Part shown: positions 38,412-47,644 of the stretch, one piece after another | Layout: the number at the start of each line of letters is the position of its first letter | How positions within the stretch are numbered: the stretch's first letter is position 1 | Source of the DNA: an uncultured Prevotella sp. | GTDB lineage: Bacteria; Bacteroidota; Bacteroidia; Bacteroidales; Bacteroidaceae | Assembly: GCA_934217675.1 (NCBI GenBank) | Contig: CAKQCV010000005.1 | Span: forward strand, 1 to 64,000 | Direction: 5' to 3' | Length of the DNA: 64,000 nucleotides | Made by a program: the position numbers and the translations under genes | The notes under the pieces: generated by a model | What the model was told of the DNA's origin: nothing | Database searches by the model: none | Seen by the model: only the letters and a program-made list of their open reading frames with translations

Positions 38412-39159
38412 CAACAAGAATATCAAGCTGGATATGACCCGAATACCGGAGCATATCGCTATTATAATGGACGGTAACGGACGATGGGCAACTGAACGCG
38501 GAAAAGAAAGAAGCTATGGCCATCAGGCTGGAGTAGATACCGTTAGAAGAATAACATCAGAGTGTACAAGACTTGGTGTAAAGTATTTGACGCTGTATTC
38601 TTTTTCAAATGAGAATTGGAATAGACCAGTAGACGAGGTTGCAGCACTCATGGGATTGGTATTGTCGGCATTAAACGATGAGCTTTTCATGAAAAACAAT
38701 GTACGCTTCCGCGTTATTGGTGATATGAACAGATTACCGAAAGCTGTTCAGGAAAAGTTGCAAGAAACTGTTGACCTTACAGCAAATAACACAAAGATGA
38801 CAATGATTGTAGCACTCAGTTATTCGTCACGGTGGGAAATTGTTAAGGCAGCAAAGGAATTGGCACAGTTGGCAGTAGAAGGGAAAATCAAGCCTGAAGA
38901 CATAACAGAGGATAATTTCGGCGATCACCTTACAACCAATTTCATGCCCGACCCAGATTTGCTGATAAGAACAGGAGGTGAGCTTAGAATATCAAATTAT
39001 CTTCTTTGGCAGATAGCATATTCTGAATTATATTTCTGCGACACTTTTTGGCCAGATTTCAGCGAAGCTGATTTGCACAAGGCAATTGCCAGTTTCCAAA
39101 ACAGACAAAGAAGATTTGGAAAGACAGAGGCTCAAATTGAAAGTGAGGAAAACAAATAA
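38404..39159 (+). CDS. uppS: Isoprenyl transferase (undecaprenyl diphosphate synthase)
   Basis: Condenses isopentenyl diphosphate to the C55 carrier lipid needed for peptidoglycan and surface glycans. From the ATG at 38404 it has 251 residues; a GTG nine bases upstream is less likely. Motifs: [12 protein letters not shown] with the catalytic Asp, [20 protein letters not shown], and the C-terminal [19 protein letters not shown]. It overlaps the DUF6089 gene by 8 bp and precedes bamA by 33 bp. Confidence 0.96.
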   Translation: MTDNKNIKLDMTRIPEHIAIIMDGNGRWATERGKERSYGHQAGVDTVRRITSECTRLGVKYLTLYSFSNENWNRPVDEVAALMGLVLSALNDELFMKNNVRFRVIGDMNRLPKAVQEKLQETVDLTANNTKMTMIVALSYSSRWEIVKAAKELAQLAVEGKIKPEDITEDNFGDHLTTNFMPDPDLLIRTGGELRISNYLLWQIAYSELYFCDTFWPDFSEADLHKAIASFQNRQRRFGKTEAQIESEENK

Positions 39160-39192
39160 CCTCCACGAGAAAAGAAAATATAAAGACATACG

Positions 39193-41814
39193 ATGAATAT
39201 ATCAATAAGAAAAGCGTTATTGGGCATCGTGGTAGCAGCTTCCACTTTTACTGCCGGTGCACAGGAGAAAATTGTGAATCCTGATATAACTTATGCTGGT
39301 TCTCCACGCAATTGCGTTATCGGAGGAATAAAGGTTACAGGCGTTGAGGGATATGAGGAATACATGCTCGCCGGAATATCCGGATTAACTGTCGGGCAGG
39401 AAGTTACAGTGCCAGGACAAGAGATTACAGATGCCGTAAAAAGGTACTGGCGACACGGATTATTCTCCAAGGTAACAGTAGCTGCCGATTCTATTGTAGG
39501 AGATAAGCTGTATCTGCATTTCTATCTTGCCACACGACCACGAGTTTCTGTCATTAATTATTCAGGAGTGAAAAAATCGGAGAAAGAAGACCTTGAAACA
39601 AAACTTGGACTTCTTAAAGGCAGTCAGATTACTCCAAACATGATAGACCGTGCTAAAGTTCTTGCAGAAAAATATTTCCATGACAAAGGTTTCAACAATG
39701 CGGAGATAAATATAAAACAAGTTGATGATCTTTCAAACAAGAATCAAGTAATACTGAATGTTGATGTCGATAAGAAAGAAAAAATCAAGGTAAGACACAT
39801 TTTCCTTGAAGGCAACAAAGAACTTTCCACAAAAAAAATAAAGGGCGGACTGTTCTCTAAAGGTGCACTTGGAAAGATTCGTGAAGCAGGAACAATGGCA
39901 AGCTTCATGAAGTCAACAAAGTTTACTCCCGAAAGATATAAAGACGGAAAGCAAGCTTTGCTTGACAAATACTTTGAACTTGGCTACCGTGATGCTGAAA
40001 TTCTTGACGACAGCATTTGGAACAACGACCCTAAGCATGTAAATGTTTATATAAAGGTAGACGAAGGAAAAAAGTACTACATCCGAAATATAAGTTGGGT
40101 GGGCAACACCGTATTCACCACAGATTATTTAAGCCGTGTGCTTGGTATGAAGAAGGGTGATGTGTATAATCAGAAGTTACTCAACAAGCGATTGAGTGAA
40201 GATGAGGATGCGGTTGGCAACAACTATTGGAACGATGGCTATTTGTTCTATAACCTTCAGCCTACGGAAGTAAATATCGTTGGTGACTCTATTGATTTGG
40301 AGATGCGTATCTATGAGGGGCAGCAAGCTCATATCAGTCGTGTTAGAATAAACGGAAACACTCGTCTGTACGAAAATGTTATCCGCCGAGAATTACGCAC
40401 AAAGCCTGGTGACCTTTTCTCAAAGGATGCGCTACAGCGTTCTGCTCGTGAACTTGCATCTATGGGACATTTTGACCCAGAGCAGGTTAATCCTGACGTG
40501 CAGCCAAATTATGAAGACGGAACTGTTGACATAAACTGGAACCTTGTGCAGAAGTCTAACGACCAGGTTGAGTTTTCTCTTGGTTGGGGACAGACGGGTG
40601 TGATAGGTCGTATTGGATTGAAGCTCAACAACTTCTCTATGCGCAACCTGTTCAACAAGAACCGTGAGCACCGTGGCATTATGCCTATTGGAGACGGTGA
40701 GACACTTTCGCTTGGTGCCCAAACTAACGGTTCATATTATCAGTCGTATAACGCTTCTTACTCAACCAACTGGTTTGGAGGCAAACGCCCGATACAGTTT
40801 ACTGTTGGAGCATACTTCTCTAAGCAGACTGATGTGAATAGCAACTATTATAACAATGCGTTGATGAACAACTATTACTATAATTATTATGGTTATGGAA
40901 GTTCATACAACTATAACTATGAGAATTATCTTGACCCAGACAAATATGTAGAGCTTTTCGGAGTTTCTATCGGATGGGGAAAACGCTTGCGCTGGCCAGA
41001 TGATTACTTCCAATTGTCAGCCGAACTCTCTTTCCAGAGATATATGTTGAAAAATTGGCAGTACTTCATTGTTACAGACGGTAACTGCAACAACTTGAAT
41101 TTAAGCATATCCCTTTCAAGAACATCTACCGACAACCAACTCTTCCCACGTCGTGGTTCCGAGTTCCTTGCTTCGGTAACAGTTACTCCACCATGGTCTA
41201 AATTCCAAAAGAAAGACTATGCCAACCTTGCCACCGACCGCAACTCTCCAAACTATAAGGAGGAGCAGCAAGAGAAATACCGTTGGGTAGAGTATCACAA
41301 ATGGAAATTCAAGGCTCGCATGTTCACAGCTCTCACCAACGGACAGAAGTGTTTGGTTTTGATGACACGTGCAGAAATGGGACTTTTAGGTTCTTATAAC
41401 AAGAACAAGAAATCACCGTTTGAGACATATTATGTTGGTGGCGACGGTATGAGCGGATATTCTTCAGGCTATGCAGAAGAAACAATCGGACTTCGTGGAT
41501 ACGAAAACGGTACGGTGGGCTACAACAGCTATGCTTACGACCGTTTCACAATGGAGCTTCGTTATCCATTCTTACTTGGAAATACAACCATCTATGGACT
41601 CACTTTCCTTGAAGCAGGTAATGCATGGAGCGACACAAAGAAGTTTAATCCATTTGATATGAAGCGTTCTGCCGGTATTGGTGTGAGAATATATCTGCCA
41701 ATGGTCGGACTTATGGGTATCGACTGGGCCTACGGATTCGACAAGGTACTGAACGGAAGTTCTTGGCAAAAAGGCGGCTCACAGTTCCACTTCATCTTGG
41801 GACAGGAGTTCTGA
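39193..41814 (+). CDS. bamA: Outer-membrane protein assembly factor BamA
   Basis: 873 residues. Signal peptide to about 23 (...TFTAGA, then QEKIV). POTRA domains run from about 40 to 480 (for example VIGGIKVTGVEGYEEYML, KKYYIRNISWVGNTVFTTDYL, HISRVRINGNTRLYENVIRR). The C-terminal half is the 16-strand barrel with long Tyr/Asn-rich loops (NSNYYNNALMNNYYYNYYGY), closing with FHFILGQEF, whose final Phe is the usual barrel signature. It folds and inserts outer-membrane proteins. Skp-like chaperone genes follow directly. Confidence 0.96.
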   Translation: MNISIRKALLGIVVAASTFTAGAQEKIVNPDITYAGSPRNCVIGGIKVTGVEGYEEYMLAGISGLTVGQEVTVPGQEITDAVKRYWRHGLFSKVTVAADSIVGDKLYLHFYLATRPRVSVINYSGVKKSEKEDLETKLGLLKGSQITPNMIDRAKVLAEKYFHDKGFNNAEINIKQVDDLSNKNQVILNVDVDKKEKIKVRHIFLEGNKELSTKKIKGGLFSKGALGKIREAGTMASFMKSTKFTPERYKDGKQALLDKYFELGYRDAEILDDSIWNNDPKHVNVYIKVDEGKKYYIRNISWVGNTVFTTDYLSRVLGMKKGDVYNQKLLNKRLSEDEDAVGNNYWNDGYLFYNLQPTEVNIVGDSIDLEMRIYEGQQAHISRVRINGNTRLYENVIRRELRTKPGDLFSKDALQRSARELASMGHFDPEQVNPDVQPNYEDGTVDINWNLVQKSNDQVEFSLGWGQTGVIGRIGLKLNNFSMRNLFNKNREHRGIMPIGDGETLSLGAQTNGSYYQSYNASYSTNWFGGKRPIQFTVGAYFSKQTDVNSNYYNNALMNNYYYNYYGYGSSYNYNYENYLDPDKYVELFGVSIGWGKRLRWPDDYFQLSAELSFQRYMLKNWQYFIVTDGNCNNLNLSISLSRTSTDNQLFPRRGSEFLASVTVTPPWSKFQKKDYANLATDRNSPNYKEEQQEKYRWVEYHKWKFKARMFTALTNGQKCLVLMTRAEMGLLGSYNKNKKSPFETYYVGGDGMSGYSSGYAEETIGLRGYENGTVGYNSYAYDRFTMELRYPFLLGNTTIYGLTFLEAGNAWSDTKKFNPFDMKRSAGIGVRIYLPMVGLMGIDWAYGFDKVLNGSSWQKGGSQFHFILGQEF

Positions 41815-41901
41815 TGAAAGAAATAGAGAAAATAGAGATTAATGCGGAGAGCTTTTTAAATAGCTCTCCCTTTTGTCAAAACAAGTTTAAAACAAAAAGC
41901 A

Positions 41902-42417
41902 ATGAAAAAACTATTGTTAGTTGCCGTGATGCTGGTTTCAGCATTAGGAATGAGCGCACAGAAATTTGCACTCATTGACATGGAATACGTTTTGAAAAAT
42001 ATTCCAGCATACGAGCGAGCAAACGAACAACTCTCGCAAGTAGCCAAGAAATGGCAGGCAGAGGTAGATGCTATCGGCACAGAAGTGCAAACAATGTATA
42101 AGAACTACCAGAACGAATCAGTATTTTTATCGCAAGAGCAAAAGAAAACTCGCCAGGAGGCAATTCTCGCAAAAGAGAAAGAAGCAAGTGAACTGAAGAA
42201 GAAATATTTTGGTCCTGAAGGCGAATTATACAAAAAGCGCACAAGCTTGATGACCCCTATACAGGAAGAGATATATAATGCAGTAAAAGATATCAGTGAT
42301 TTAAGAGGATACTCACTTGTACTTGACAGAGCTTCGGATACTGGAATCATTTTTGGTTCACCAAAGATAGACATAAGCAATGAAGTATTGGTAAAACTCG
42401 GCTATTCTGACAAATAA
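41902..42417 (+). CDS. OmpH/Skp-family periplasmic chaperone, first copy
   Basis: 171 residues with a signal peptide (MKKLLLVAVMLVSALGMSA, mature QKFALID). The mature part starts with the conserved strand FALIDMEYVLKNIPAYE. Two long coiled-coil arms follow (about 40-110: YKNYQNESVFLSQEQKKTRQE), and a closing part with YSLVLDRASDTGIIF. Skp trimers hold unfolded outer-membrane proteins and pass them to BamA, whose gene lies 87 bp upstream. Confidence 0.92.
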   Translation: MKKLLLVAVMLVSALGMSAQKFALIDMEYVLKNIPAYERANEQLSQVAKKWQAEVDAIGTEVQTMYKNYQNESVFLSQEQKKTRQEAILAKEKEASELKKKYFGPEGELYKKRTSLMTPIQEEIYNAVKDISDLRGYSLVLDRASDTGIIFGSPKIDISNEVLVKLGYSDK

Positions 42418-42498
42418 TTTGCTCAAAAGAAAAAAACGCATTACATTTGCATCAAGTTATAAAGAATAATATTAACAAATAAAACAAATAACAAAGAA

Positions 42499-42999
42499 AT
42501 GAAAAAAGTGATTTTAATGTTGATGCTGTTTGCACCTCTTGCAACATTCGCACAGAAGTTCGGACACGTTAACGCACAAGCTGTTATGGAAAGTCTGCCA
42601 GAATTTATCAAAGCTCGTGCTGAGGTTGAAGGTCAGGCAAAGGCTTACGACAACGACCTTCAGGCAATGCAGAAGGAAATACAGACAAAGGCAGACGCTT
42701 ACGACAGAAATCAGTCAACAATGAACGAGGCAAAGCGTAAGGAAACAGAGGCAGAGTTGCAAAACCTTTACCAGAAGTTCCAGCAAGCTCAGCAAACCAA
42801 CAGTCAGGCTATACAGAAATTGCAAGCAGAAAAGATGCAGCCAATCATCACAAAGCTGCAAAATGCAATAAAGAATGTTGGTAAAGCTGGTGGTTATGTA
42901 TACATAATGGATGCTTCAAGCGGCATTCCTTACATTAGCGAGACTCTTAGCAAAGATGTGACAAACGATGTCAAAGCAGAGTTGAGCAAACTTAAATAA
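42499..42999 (+). CDS. OmpH/Skp-family periplasmic chaperone, second copy
   Basis: 166 residues with a signal peptide (MKKVILMLMLFAPLATFA, mature QKFGHVN). Same layout as its neighbour: strand FGHVNAQAVMESLPEF, charged helical arms rich in Gln, Lys and Glu (about 45-115), then GGYVYIMDASSGIPYIS. It lies 81 bp after the first copy and ends in a terminator-like hairpin, which separates it from the third copy. Confidence 0.92.
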   Translation: MKKVILMLMLFAPLATFAQKFGHVNAQAVMESLPEFIKARAEVEGQAKAYDNDLQAMQKEIQTKADAYDRNQSTMNEAKRKETEAELQNLYQKFQQAQQTNSQAIQKLQAEKMQPIITKLQNAIKNVGKAGGYVYIMDASSGIPYISETLSKDVTNDVKAELSKLK

Positions 43000-43021
43000 G
43001 AGTATTTTAACACATAGGGAG

Positions 43022-43070
43022 TGTGTCAAAGGTAGAGGATTGCTGTTGATGGCTCCTTGCTTTTGACACA
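43022..43070 (+). terminator. Terminator between the second and third Skp-like genes
   Basis: Arms TGTGTCAAA (43022-43030) and TTTGACACA (43062-43070) around a 31-nt loop, followed by TTTTTGTTTTTT. It probably limits expression of the third copy and murI from the upstream promoter. Confidence 0.7.
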
Positions 43071-43103
43071 TTTTTGTTTTTTATATTAAAGACTATTACT
43101 ATT

Positions 43104-43610
43104 ATGAGAAAGACAATCCTGTTTTTGTTTTTTGCACTTGTATCTGTAACCACAGCCATGGCGCAAGACTTCAAATTTGCATATTTCAGTTATGACAGTG
43201 CACTAAAATCAATGCCCGACTATGGATTGGCACTTGCCAACATTGATAAATTGCGCACACAATACGATAATGAGATAAAGCGTGCGGAGAACGAATTCAA
43301 TGCCAAGTATGAAGATTTTCTTGAAAATCAACATTCATTAGATCAAGCCATTCTCGACAAGCGACAGGCAGAATTGCAAGAGATGCTCCAAAAGAACTTG
43401 AAATTCAAGGCAGAGGCAAAACGTTTGCTTGAACAAGCCGAAAACGATGCATACGCACCTTTGAAGACAAAGCTCAACAATGCAGTAAAGAAGATTGGTC
43501 AGGAAAAAGGCTATGCTTTTATTCTAAACACAGATGGTGATGCCTGCCCATACGTAGACAGCACTAAAGGCGACGATATAAACGTGATTATTGTCGATGC
43601 TCTGAAATAA
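43104..43610 (+). CDS. OmpH/Skp-family periplasmic chaperone, third copy
   Basis: From the ATG at 43104, 168 residues with a signal peptide (MRKTILFLFFALVSVTTAMA, mature QDFKFAYF). It begins FKFAYFSYDSALKSMPDY, has helical arms with conserved spacing (KRAENEFNAKYEDFLENQ), and ends with GYAFILNTDGDACPYVD. It is separated from copy two by a terminator and lies 34 bp before murI. Divergence from the other two suggests a different client set or a different expression level. Confidence 0.9.
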   Translation: MRKTILFLFFALVSVTTAMAQDFKFAYFSYDSALKSMPDYGLALANIDKLRTQYDNEIKRAENEFNAKYEDFLENQHSLDQAILDKRQAELQEMLQKNLKFKAEAKRLLEQAENDAYAPLKTKLNNAVKKIGQEKGYAFILNTDGDACPYVDSTKGDDINVIIVDALK

Positions 43611-43644
43611 AATAAATATTATTATATATAAGGAGGATACATAA

Positions 43645-44484
43645 ATGATAAGACTTACAGAAGGAGCAGGTCCGATAGGGGTGTTTGATTCAGGATACGG
43701 AGGACTAACTATTCTCCACCAGATGAGACAGACACTGCCACAGTATGATTACCTCTATCTTGGCGACAATGCACGTGCCCCATATGGTCCACGCTCATTT
43801 GACATAGTATATCAGTTCACTCGTGAAGCTGTATTGAAACTCTTCAGCATGGGTTGCCAGTTGGTAATCCTTGCTTGCAATACTGCATCGGCAAAGGCAT
43901 TGCGCACGATACAGCAAAACGATCTTCCTGAAATAGACCCCACCCGGCGCGTGCTTGGTGTTATTCGACCAACGGCAGAATGTATAGGAAAGATTACTCA
44001 AAGCCGCCATGTGGGAATATTTGCCACTGTAGGAACAATCAAGAGCGAAAGTTATGTATTGGAGATACAGAAACTTTATCCTGATATAACAGTAACTGGT
44101 GAGCCTTGCCCAATGTGGGTGCCACTCATAGAGAACAATGAATATGACAGTCCGGGTGCCGACTATTTTGTAGAAAAGCGCATAGGCAACATTATGCGGC
44201 GTGACCCCAAGATTGATTCAATAATCCTTGGCTGCACGCATTATCCATTACTCTTGAACAAAATTCTAAAGTATGTGCCGCGCGGAGTGAGAATTGTTCC
44301 ACAGGGAGAATACGTGGCAAGTAGTTTGAAAGACTATTTCATACGTCACCCCGAAATGGAGGCAAAATGTTCAAAAGGAGGCAAATGTCATTACCTCACC
44401 ACAGAAAGTACTGATAAGTTTCAAGAATCAGCTCAGTTGTTTCTTCATGAGAATGTTGATGTGGAGAAGGTAACCTTAGAGTGA
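43645..44484 (+). CDS. murI: Glutamate racemase
   Basis: Makes D-glutamate for peptidoglycan. 279 residues with both catalytic cysteines: Cys78 in ILACNTASAKA and Cys197 in ILGCTHYPLL. Asp15-Ser16 is in GVFDSGYGGL and the YLGDNARAPYG motif is at 38-48. Length is normal for the family. It ends the envelope-assembly cluster, and a preceding AGGAGG-like sequence (43632-43637) gives a ribosome-binding site unusually strong for Bacteroidota. Confidence 0.96.
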   Translation: MIRLTEGAGPIGVFDSGYGGLTILHQMRQTLPQYDYLYLGDNARAPYGPRSFDIVYQFTREAVLKLFSMGCQLVILACNTASAKALRTIQQNDLPEIDPTRRVLGVIRPTAECIGKITQSRHVGIFATVGTIKSESYVLEIQKLYPDITVTGEPCPMWVPLIENNEYDSPGADYFVEKRIGNIMRRDPKIDSIILGCTHYPLLLNKILKYVPRGVRIVPQGEYVASSLKDYFIRHPEMEAKCSKGGKCHYLTTESTDKFQESAQLFLHENVDVEKVTLE

Positions 44485-44634
44485 CACTAAACAACCCTTT
44501 TGCAAACTCAACCTAACAATAATATCAATTAGACAACTAATCAATGACTATACAAACATTTAAATATCAAAAAACCATATATTTTTATCAGTTTGTGCGG
44601 TCAAGCACTTGTCTTTGTAAATATCTTTGCAAGG

Positions 44635-44760
44635 CATAAATGATTGATATGACTTCTAAACATCATAGAAGTTTCATATAAACACATTATTGTTAGTTAG
44701 TATTAATTGAGCAGAACAAAGCACGCATTGCTTGAGAAAAGTAGTGCGTGCTTTTATTTT
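44635..44760 (+). ncRNA. Candidate small RNA
   Basis: A -7 box TATCTTTG lies at 44622-44629. Downstream comes a stem (44647-44657 with 44667-44679, 11 pairs with a 2-nt bulge), an unpaired stretch, then a terminator (AAAGCACGCA 44718-44727, TGCGTGCTTT 44745-44754) followed by TATTTTTCT. No open frame of note. This is a prediction from structure; no known RNA family is recognised, and no good -33 element was found. Confidence 0.4.
44718..44760 (+). terminator. Terminator of the candidate small RNA
   Basis: 10-bp perfect arms, extendable with G-U pairs, followed by a T-rich run. Confidence 0.7.
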
Positions 44761-44790
44761 TCTATTATTTTGTTACTAAAGAAACATAAT

Positions 44791-44890
44791 ATGGTGTACA
44801 TGGTGTATGTTTTCAGCTTAACACATTGTGCTGTAAGCTTTTGACTTATAAGGAAAAGTCCCATGGTGTATGTTTATATGTATGTTTTCA
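44791..44890. repeat. ATGGTGTAY 9-bp repeats and flanking hairpins
   Basis: ATGGTGTAC and ATGGTGTAT sit head to tail at 44791-44808. CATGGTGTATGTTT occurs at 44799-44812 and again at 44872-44885. Between them lie AGCTTA...TAAGCT and GACTT...AAGTC inverted pairs. Confidence 0.6.
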
Positions 44891-44947
44891 AAATTATGAT
44901 ACACATTCATGTGTTTGTTTTTTATCTCTTTACTTCCTTTTTATGTA

Positions 44948-45019
44948 CCTTTGCATAAGATAAGCTGCACTCGGCAATTTGAAAGCAAGCTTTCATTGCA
45001 CTCGTTTGCATTATCTTTG
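44948..45019 (+). repeat. 72-bp dispersed repeat, copy 1
   Basis: Matches the reverse complement of 55306-55377 at about 66 of 72 positions. The core is AAGCTGCACTCGGCAATTTG followed by the small palindrome GAAAGC-AA-GCTTTC. Both ends carry a -7-like box (TACCTTTG at 44946-44953, TATCTTTG at 45012-45019), and the sequence CTTTGCATAAGATAA occurs at both ends of this copy. The inner end lies about 50 bp before the RluA-type gene and may serve as its promoter. Confidence 0.8.
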
Positions 45020-45071
45020 CATAAGATAATATACAAAAGGAATTTAAACCCTAATATTTAAGTTGACAGAA

Positions 45072-46712
45072 ATGAAAAGCAAATTCCATCCGCTTTATAC
45101 AAGTGAGATTGAACCAAAATCTTTCACTTTCCCTTTTAATTATACTCCACACCCTTTGTCGGTAATTGCTGCCGATGGGCTGAAGGAATATGTGCAATCA
45201 CAAGAATATTGGAAAGAGGAAATAGAAGAAGGCAAGATGTTTGGAGTGCTCGTTGTTAGAGACAAACATCATAACCTGGGATATTTAGCTGCTTTTTCAG
45301 GTTTACTTGGCGGAAGAAATGATTGGGATTTTTTTGTTCCTCCCGTATACGATAGTATGCAACAAGACGGATATTTCAAGACCAATGAGAGAGTCATATC
45401 GGCAATGAACAATGAGATTAGGTCGATGGAGAATAGCGAGATATTCGTTTCTTCTGCCATTCGACTTAAAAATGCGGAGAAAAAGGCTGCGGAAGAGGTA
45501 TCTGCATATAAAGAGATAATGGCAGCCGCAAAACAAAAGAGAAACGAGATTCGTTCTTCTGCGACCACGTTGTCAGCTGAAACTGAGGCTGAGTTGATTC
45601 GTGAGAGCCAATACCAAAAGGCAGAATTACGAAGAATAAAGAAACGTTGCGAGGAAGATATTGAAACAGCAAGACATGACTACGAAAAGCAACAGGCTGC
45701 CGTGATGCAGAAGAAAGCACAACGGAAAAAGATGTCGGAAAATCTTCAGCATTGGCTCTTTGAACAGTATAACATGCTGAACGCCCGTGGAGAGAGTCGT
45801 AATCTTTGCGATATCTTTGCCACAACACCACAGCGTGTACCACCTTCAGGAGCTGGTGATTGCTGTGCTCCTAAACTTCTGCAATATGCCTACCAAAACA
45901 ATATGCATCCTATTTGCATGGCTGAATTCTGGTGGGGTAGGTCGCCTAAAAATGAAATTCGTCATCATTTTCATTACTATCCCGCTTGTCGCAGCAAGTG
46001 CAAACCTATTTTAGGGTTTATGCTCCAAGGACTTAATGTTGACAAGAATCCTCATGATGTTGAAAACACATCATCACGACTGAAGATTGTTTACGAGGAT
46101 GAATGGTTAATCATAGTAAACAAACCGTCGGGAATGCTTTCTATGCCAGGACGCGTGAACAGAAAATCTGTCATAGATGTTTTGCGCTGTGACATGAACC
46201 GCAAAGGGTATCTTATGCCAGCCCACCGACTTGACATGGACACCAGTGGCTTGCTTATTGTTGCCAAATCAGAAGAAACATTGCGCAACCTGCACGAACA
46301 ATTCGCTTCGCGGCAGATAAAAAAGTGCTATTCGGCAGTGCTTGAAGGCGAACTTACCAATATGCCACAGCATGGCTTTATACATTTGCCATTATTGCCA
46401 GACCCAAACGACAGCCCCAGACAGACTGTTGATTACAAGAGCGGAAAGCAGTCAACAACAGAATACAAAATAACAGGTATTGAAGGTGGTAAAACTTATG
46501 TCAATTTATATCCGCACACTGGCAGAACCCACCAGCTGAGAGTGCATTGTGCACATACAGACGGACTTGCCACACCTATCGTTGGCGACAATTTATACGG
46601 CAATCCCTCTGCAAGCAGACTTATGCTTCATGCAAAACAAATTGCTTTTCGTCATCCTGTAACAAATAAATGGATGCAATTTACGGAAACGCTTCAACAA
46701 GAACAATCCTAA
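45072..46712 (+). CDS. RluA-family pseudouridine synthase with long N-terminal region
   Basis: From the ATG at 45072, 546 residues. The C-terminal 210 or so are an RluA-type synthase: WLIIVNKPSGMLSMPG, catalytic Asp near residue 387 in HRLDMDTSGLLI, TGRTHQLRVH, and MLHAKQIAF. It converts uridine to pseudouridine in rRNA or tRNA. The first 330 residues are unusual: a globular start, a long charged coiled coil (about 140-240, ENAEKKAAEEVSAYKEI-like), then a Cys-containing stretch (GAGDCCAPKLLQYAY, CMAEFWWG, CRSKCKP). This extension is family-typical for some Bacteroidota but its role is unknown. A TTG nine bases upstream is an alternative start. Confidence 0.9.
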   Translation: MKSKFHPLYTSEIEPKSFTFPFNYTPHPLSVIAADGLKEYVQSQEYWKEEIEEGKMFGVLVVRDKHHNLGYLAAFSGLLGGRNDWDFFVPPVYDSMQQDGYFKTNERVISAMNNEIRSMENSEIFVSSAIRLKNAEKKAAEEVSAYKEIMAAAKQKRNEIRSSATTLSAETEAELIRESQYQKAELRRIKKRCEEDIETARHDYEKQQAAVMQKKAQRKKMSENLQHWLFEQYNMLNARGESRNLCDIFATTPQRVPPSGAGDCCAPKLLQYAYQNNMHPICMAEFWWGRSPKNEIRHHFHYYPACRSKCKPILGFMLQGLNVDKNPHDVENTSSRLKIVYEDEWLIIVNKPSGMLSMPGRVNRKSVIDVLRCDMNRKGYLMPAHRLDMDTSGLLIVAKSEETLRNLHEQFASRQIKKCYSAVLEGELTNMPQHGFIHLPLLPDPNDSPRQTVDYKSGKQSTTEYKITGIEGGKTYVNLYPHTGRTHQLRVHCAHTDGLATPIVGDNLYGNPSASRLMLHAKQIAFRHPVTNKWMQFTETLQQEQS

Positions 46713-46980
46713 GAAATGCCCACAACTGACTAACCGAAGTGTGTATGACCAGCATTACTGCCGCAAAACAAAATGATAAATTATTCAGTTGAAACAGCTT
46801 GCAATTAAATATATTTATACTATAATAGAAAAAAACAATCAAGTATAACTTTGATGCAAATCTTTTTTTAGATAACTTTGCAACAGAACAAATGAACAAC
46901 ACATTATTACCAGAAAGACAAGAATAATGCAAGGAGGTTGTTCAGGAACAAAATACAAAACATTATAATATAAAGACATT

Positions 46981-47535
46981 ATGAAGAAAAAATTTATTTG
47001 CACAGTTTGCGGTTATGTTTACGAGGGTGATGCAGCTCCAGAGCAGTGTCCTGTATGTAAAGCTCCAGCTTCAAAATTCAAGGAACTGAAAGAAGGTGAA
47101 GAGGAAGAATTTGCCACAGTTCATGAGCTTGGTGCAGCTCGCAAGGAGAATGCTGACGCAGAGATGATCAAAGACCTTGAAACCCACTTCAATGGTGAAT
47201 GTGGCGAAGTTGGTATGTATCTTGCAATGAGCCGTCAGGCAGACCGCGAGGGTTATCCTGAAATTGCAGAGGCTTTCAAGCGCTATGCTTTTGAGGAAGC
47301 TGAGCACGCTTCTAAGTTTGCAGAACTCCTTGGTGATGTTCTGAAAGACACAAAGAGCAATCTTGAGGCTCGTATCGCTGCTGAGCGTGGTGCATGTGCT
47401 GACAAGTTCCGCATTGCTCGCAATGCAAAGGCTGCTGGCATGGATGCTACTCACGACACTGTTCATGAGATGGCTAAGGATGAGGCTCGCCACTGCGCTG
47501 GTTTCGAAGGACTATACAAGAGATATTTCAAATAA
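46981..47535 (+). CDS. Reverse rubrerythrin (N-terminal rubredoxin domain)
   Basis: 184 residues. A rubredoxin-type iron site comes first (Cys7, Cys10 in [10 protein letters not shown]; Cys23, Cys26 in CPVCKAP). A four-helix diiron domain follows, with [26 protein letters not shown] and [20 protein letters not shown] supplying the Glu/His ligands. Classical rubrerythrin has the opposite order. The reverse form acts as a peroxidase that removes hydrogen peroxide in anaerobes such as Clostridium. It stands alone with its own terminator. The Bacteroidota enzyme's electron donor is not visible here. Confidence 0.95.
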   Translation: MKKKFICTVCGYVYEGDAAPEQCPVCKAPASKFKELKEGEEEEFATVHELGAARKENADAEMIKDLETHFNGECGEVGMYLAMSRQADREGYPEIAEAFKRYAFEEAEHASKFAELLGDVLKDTKSNLEARIAAERGACADKFRIARNAKAAGMDATHDTVHEMAKDEARHCAGFEGLYKRYFK

Positions 47536-47556
47536 TCATCTCATAAATATTTACGA

Positions 47557-47590
47557 TAAAGGCTCCCATACTTATATGTGGGAGCCTTTA
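47557..47590 (+). terminator. Rubrerythrin terminator
   Basis: 12-bp arms TAAAGGCTCCCA (47557-47568) and complement (47579-47590), 10-nt loop, then TTTGTTTG. It lies 21 bp after the stop. Confidence 0.85.
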
Positions 47591-47644
47591 TTTGTTTGTA
47601 TATCTAAAGAGAATACTGTTGATTGACAGCCATCGGTTTTCAAC

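Larger units (their letters stand above)
44485..45071. other. Intergenic region, murI to the RluA-type gene
   Basis: 587 bp without a protein gene. In order it holds a possible small RNA (44635-44755) with its own -7 box and terminator, ATGGTGTAY repeats with two small hairpins (44791-44890), and a 72-bp dispersed repeat (44948-45019) whose ends carry -7 boxes. Confidence 0.65.
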
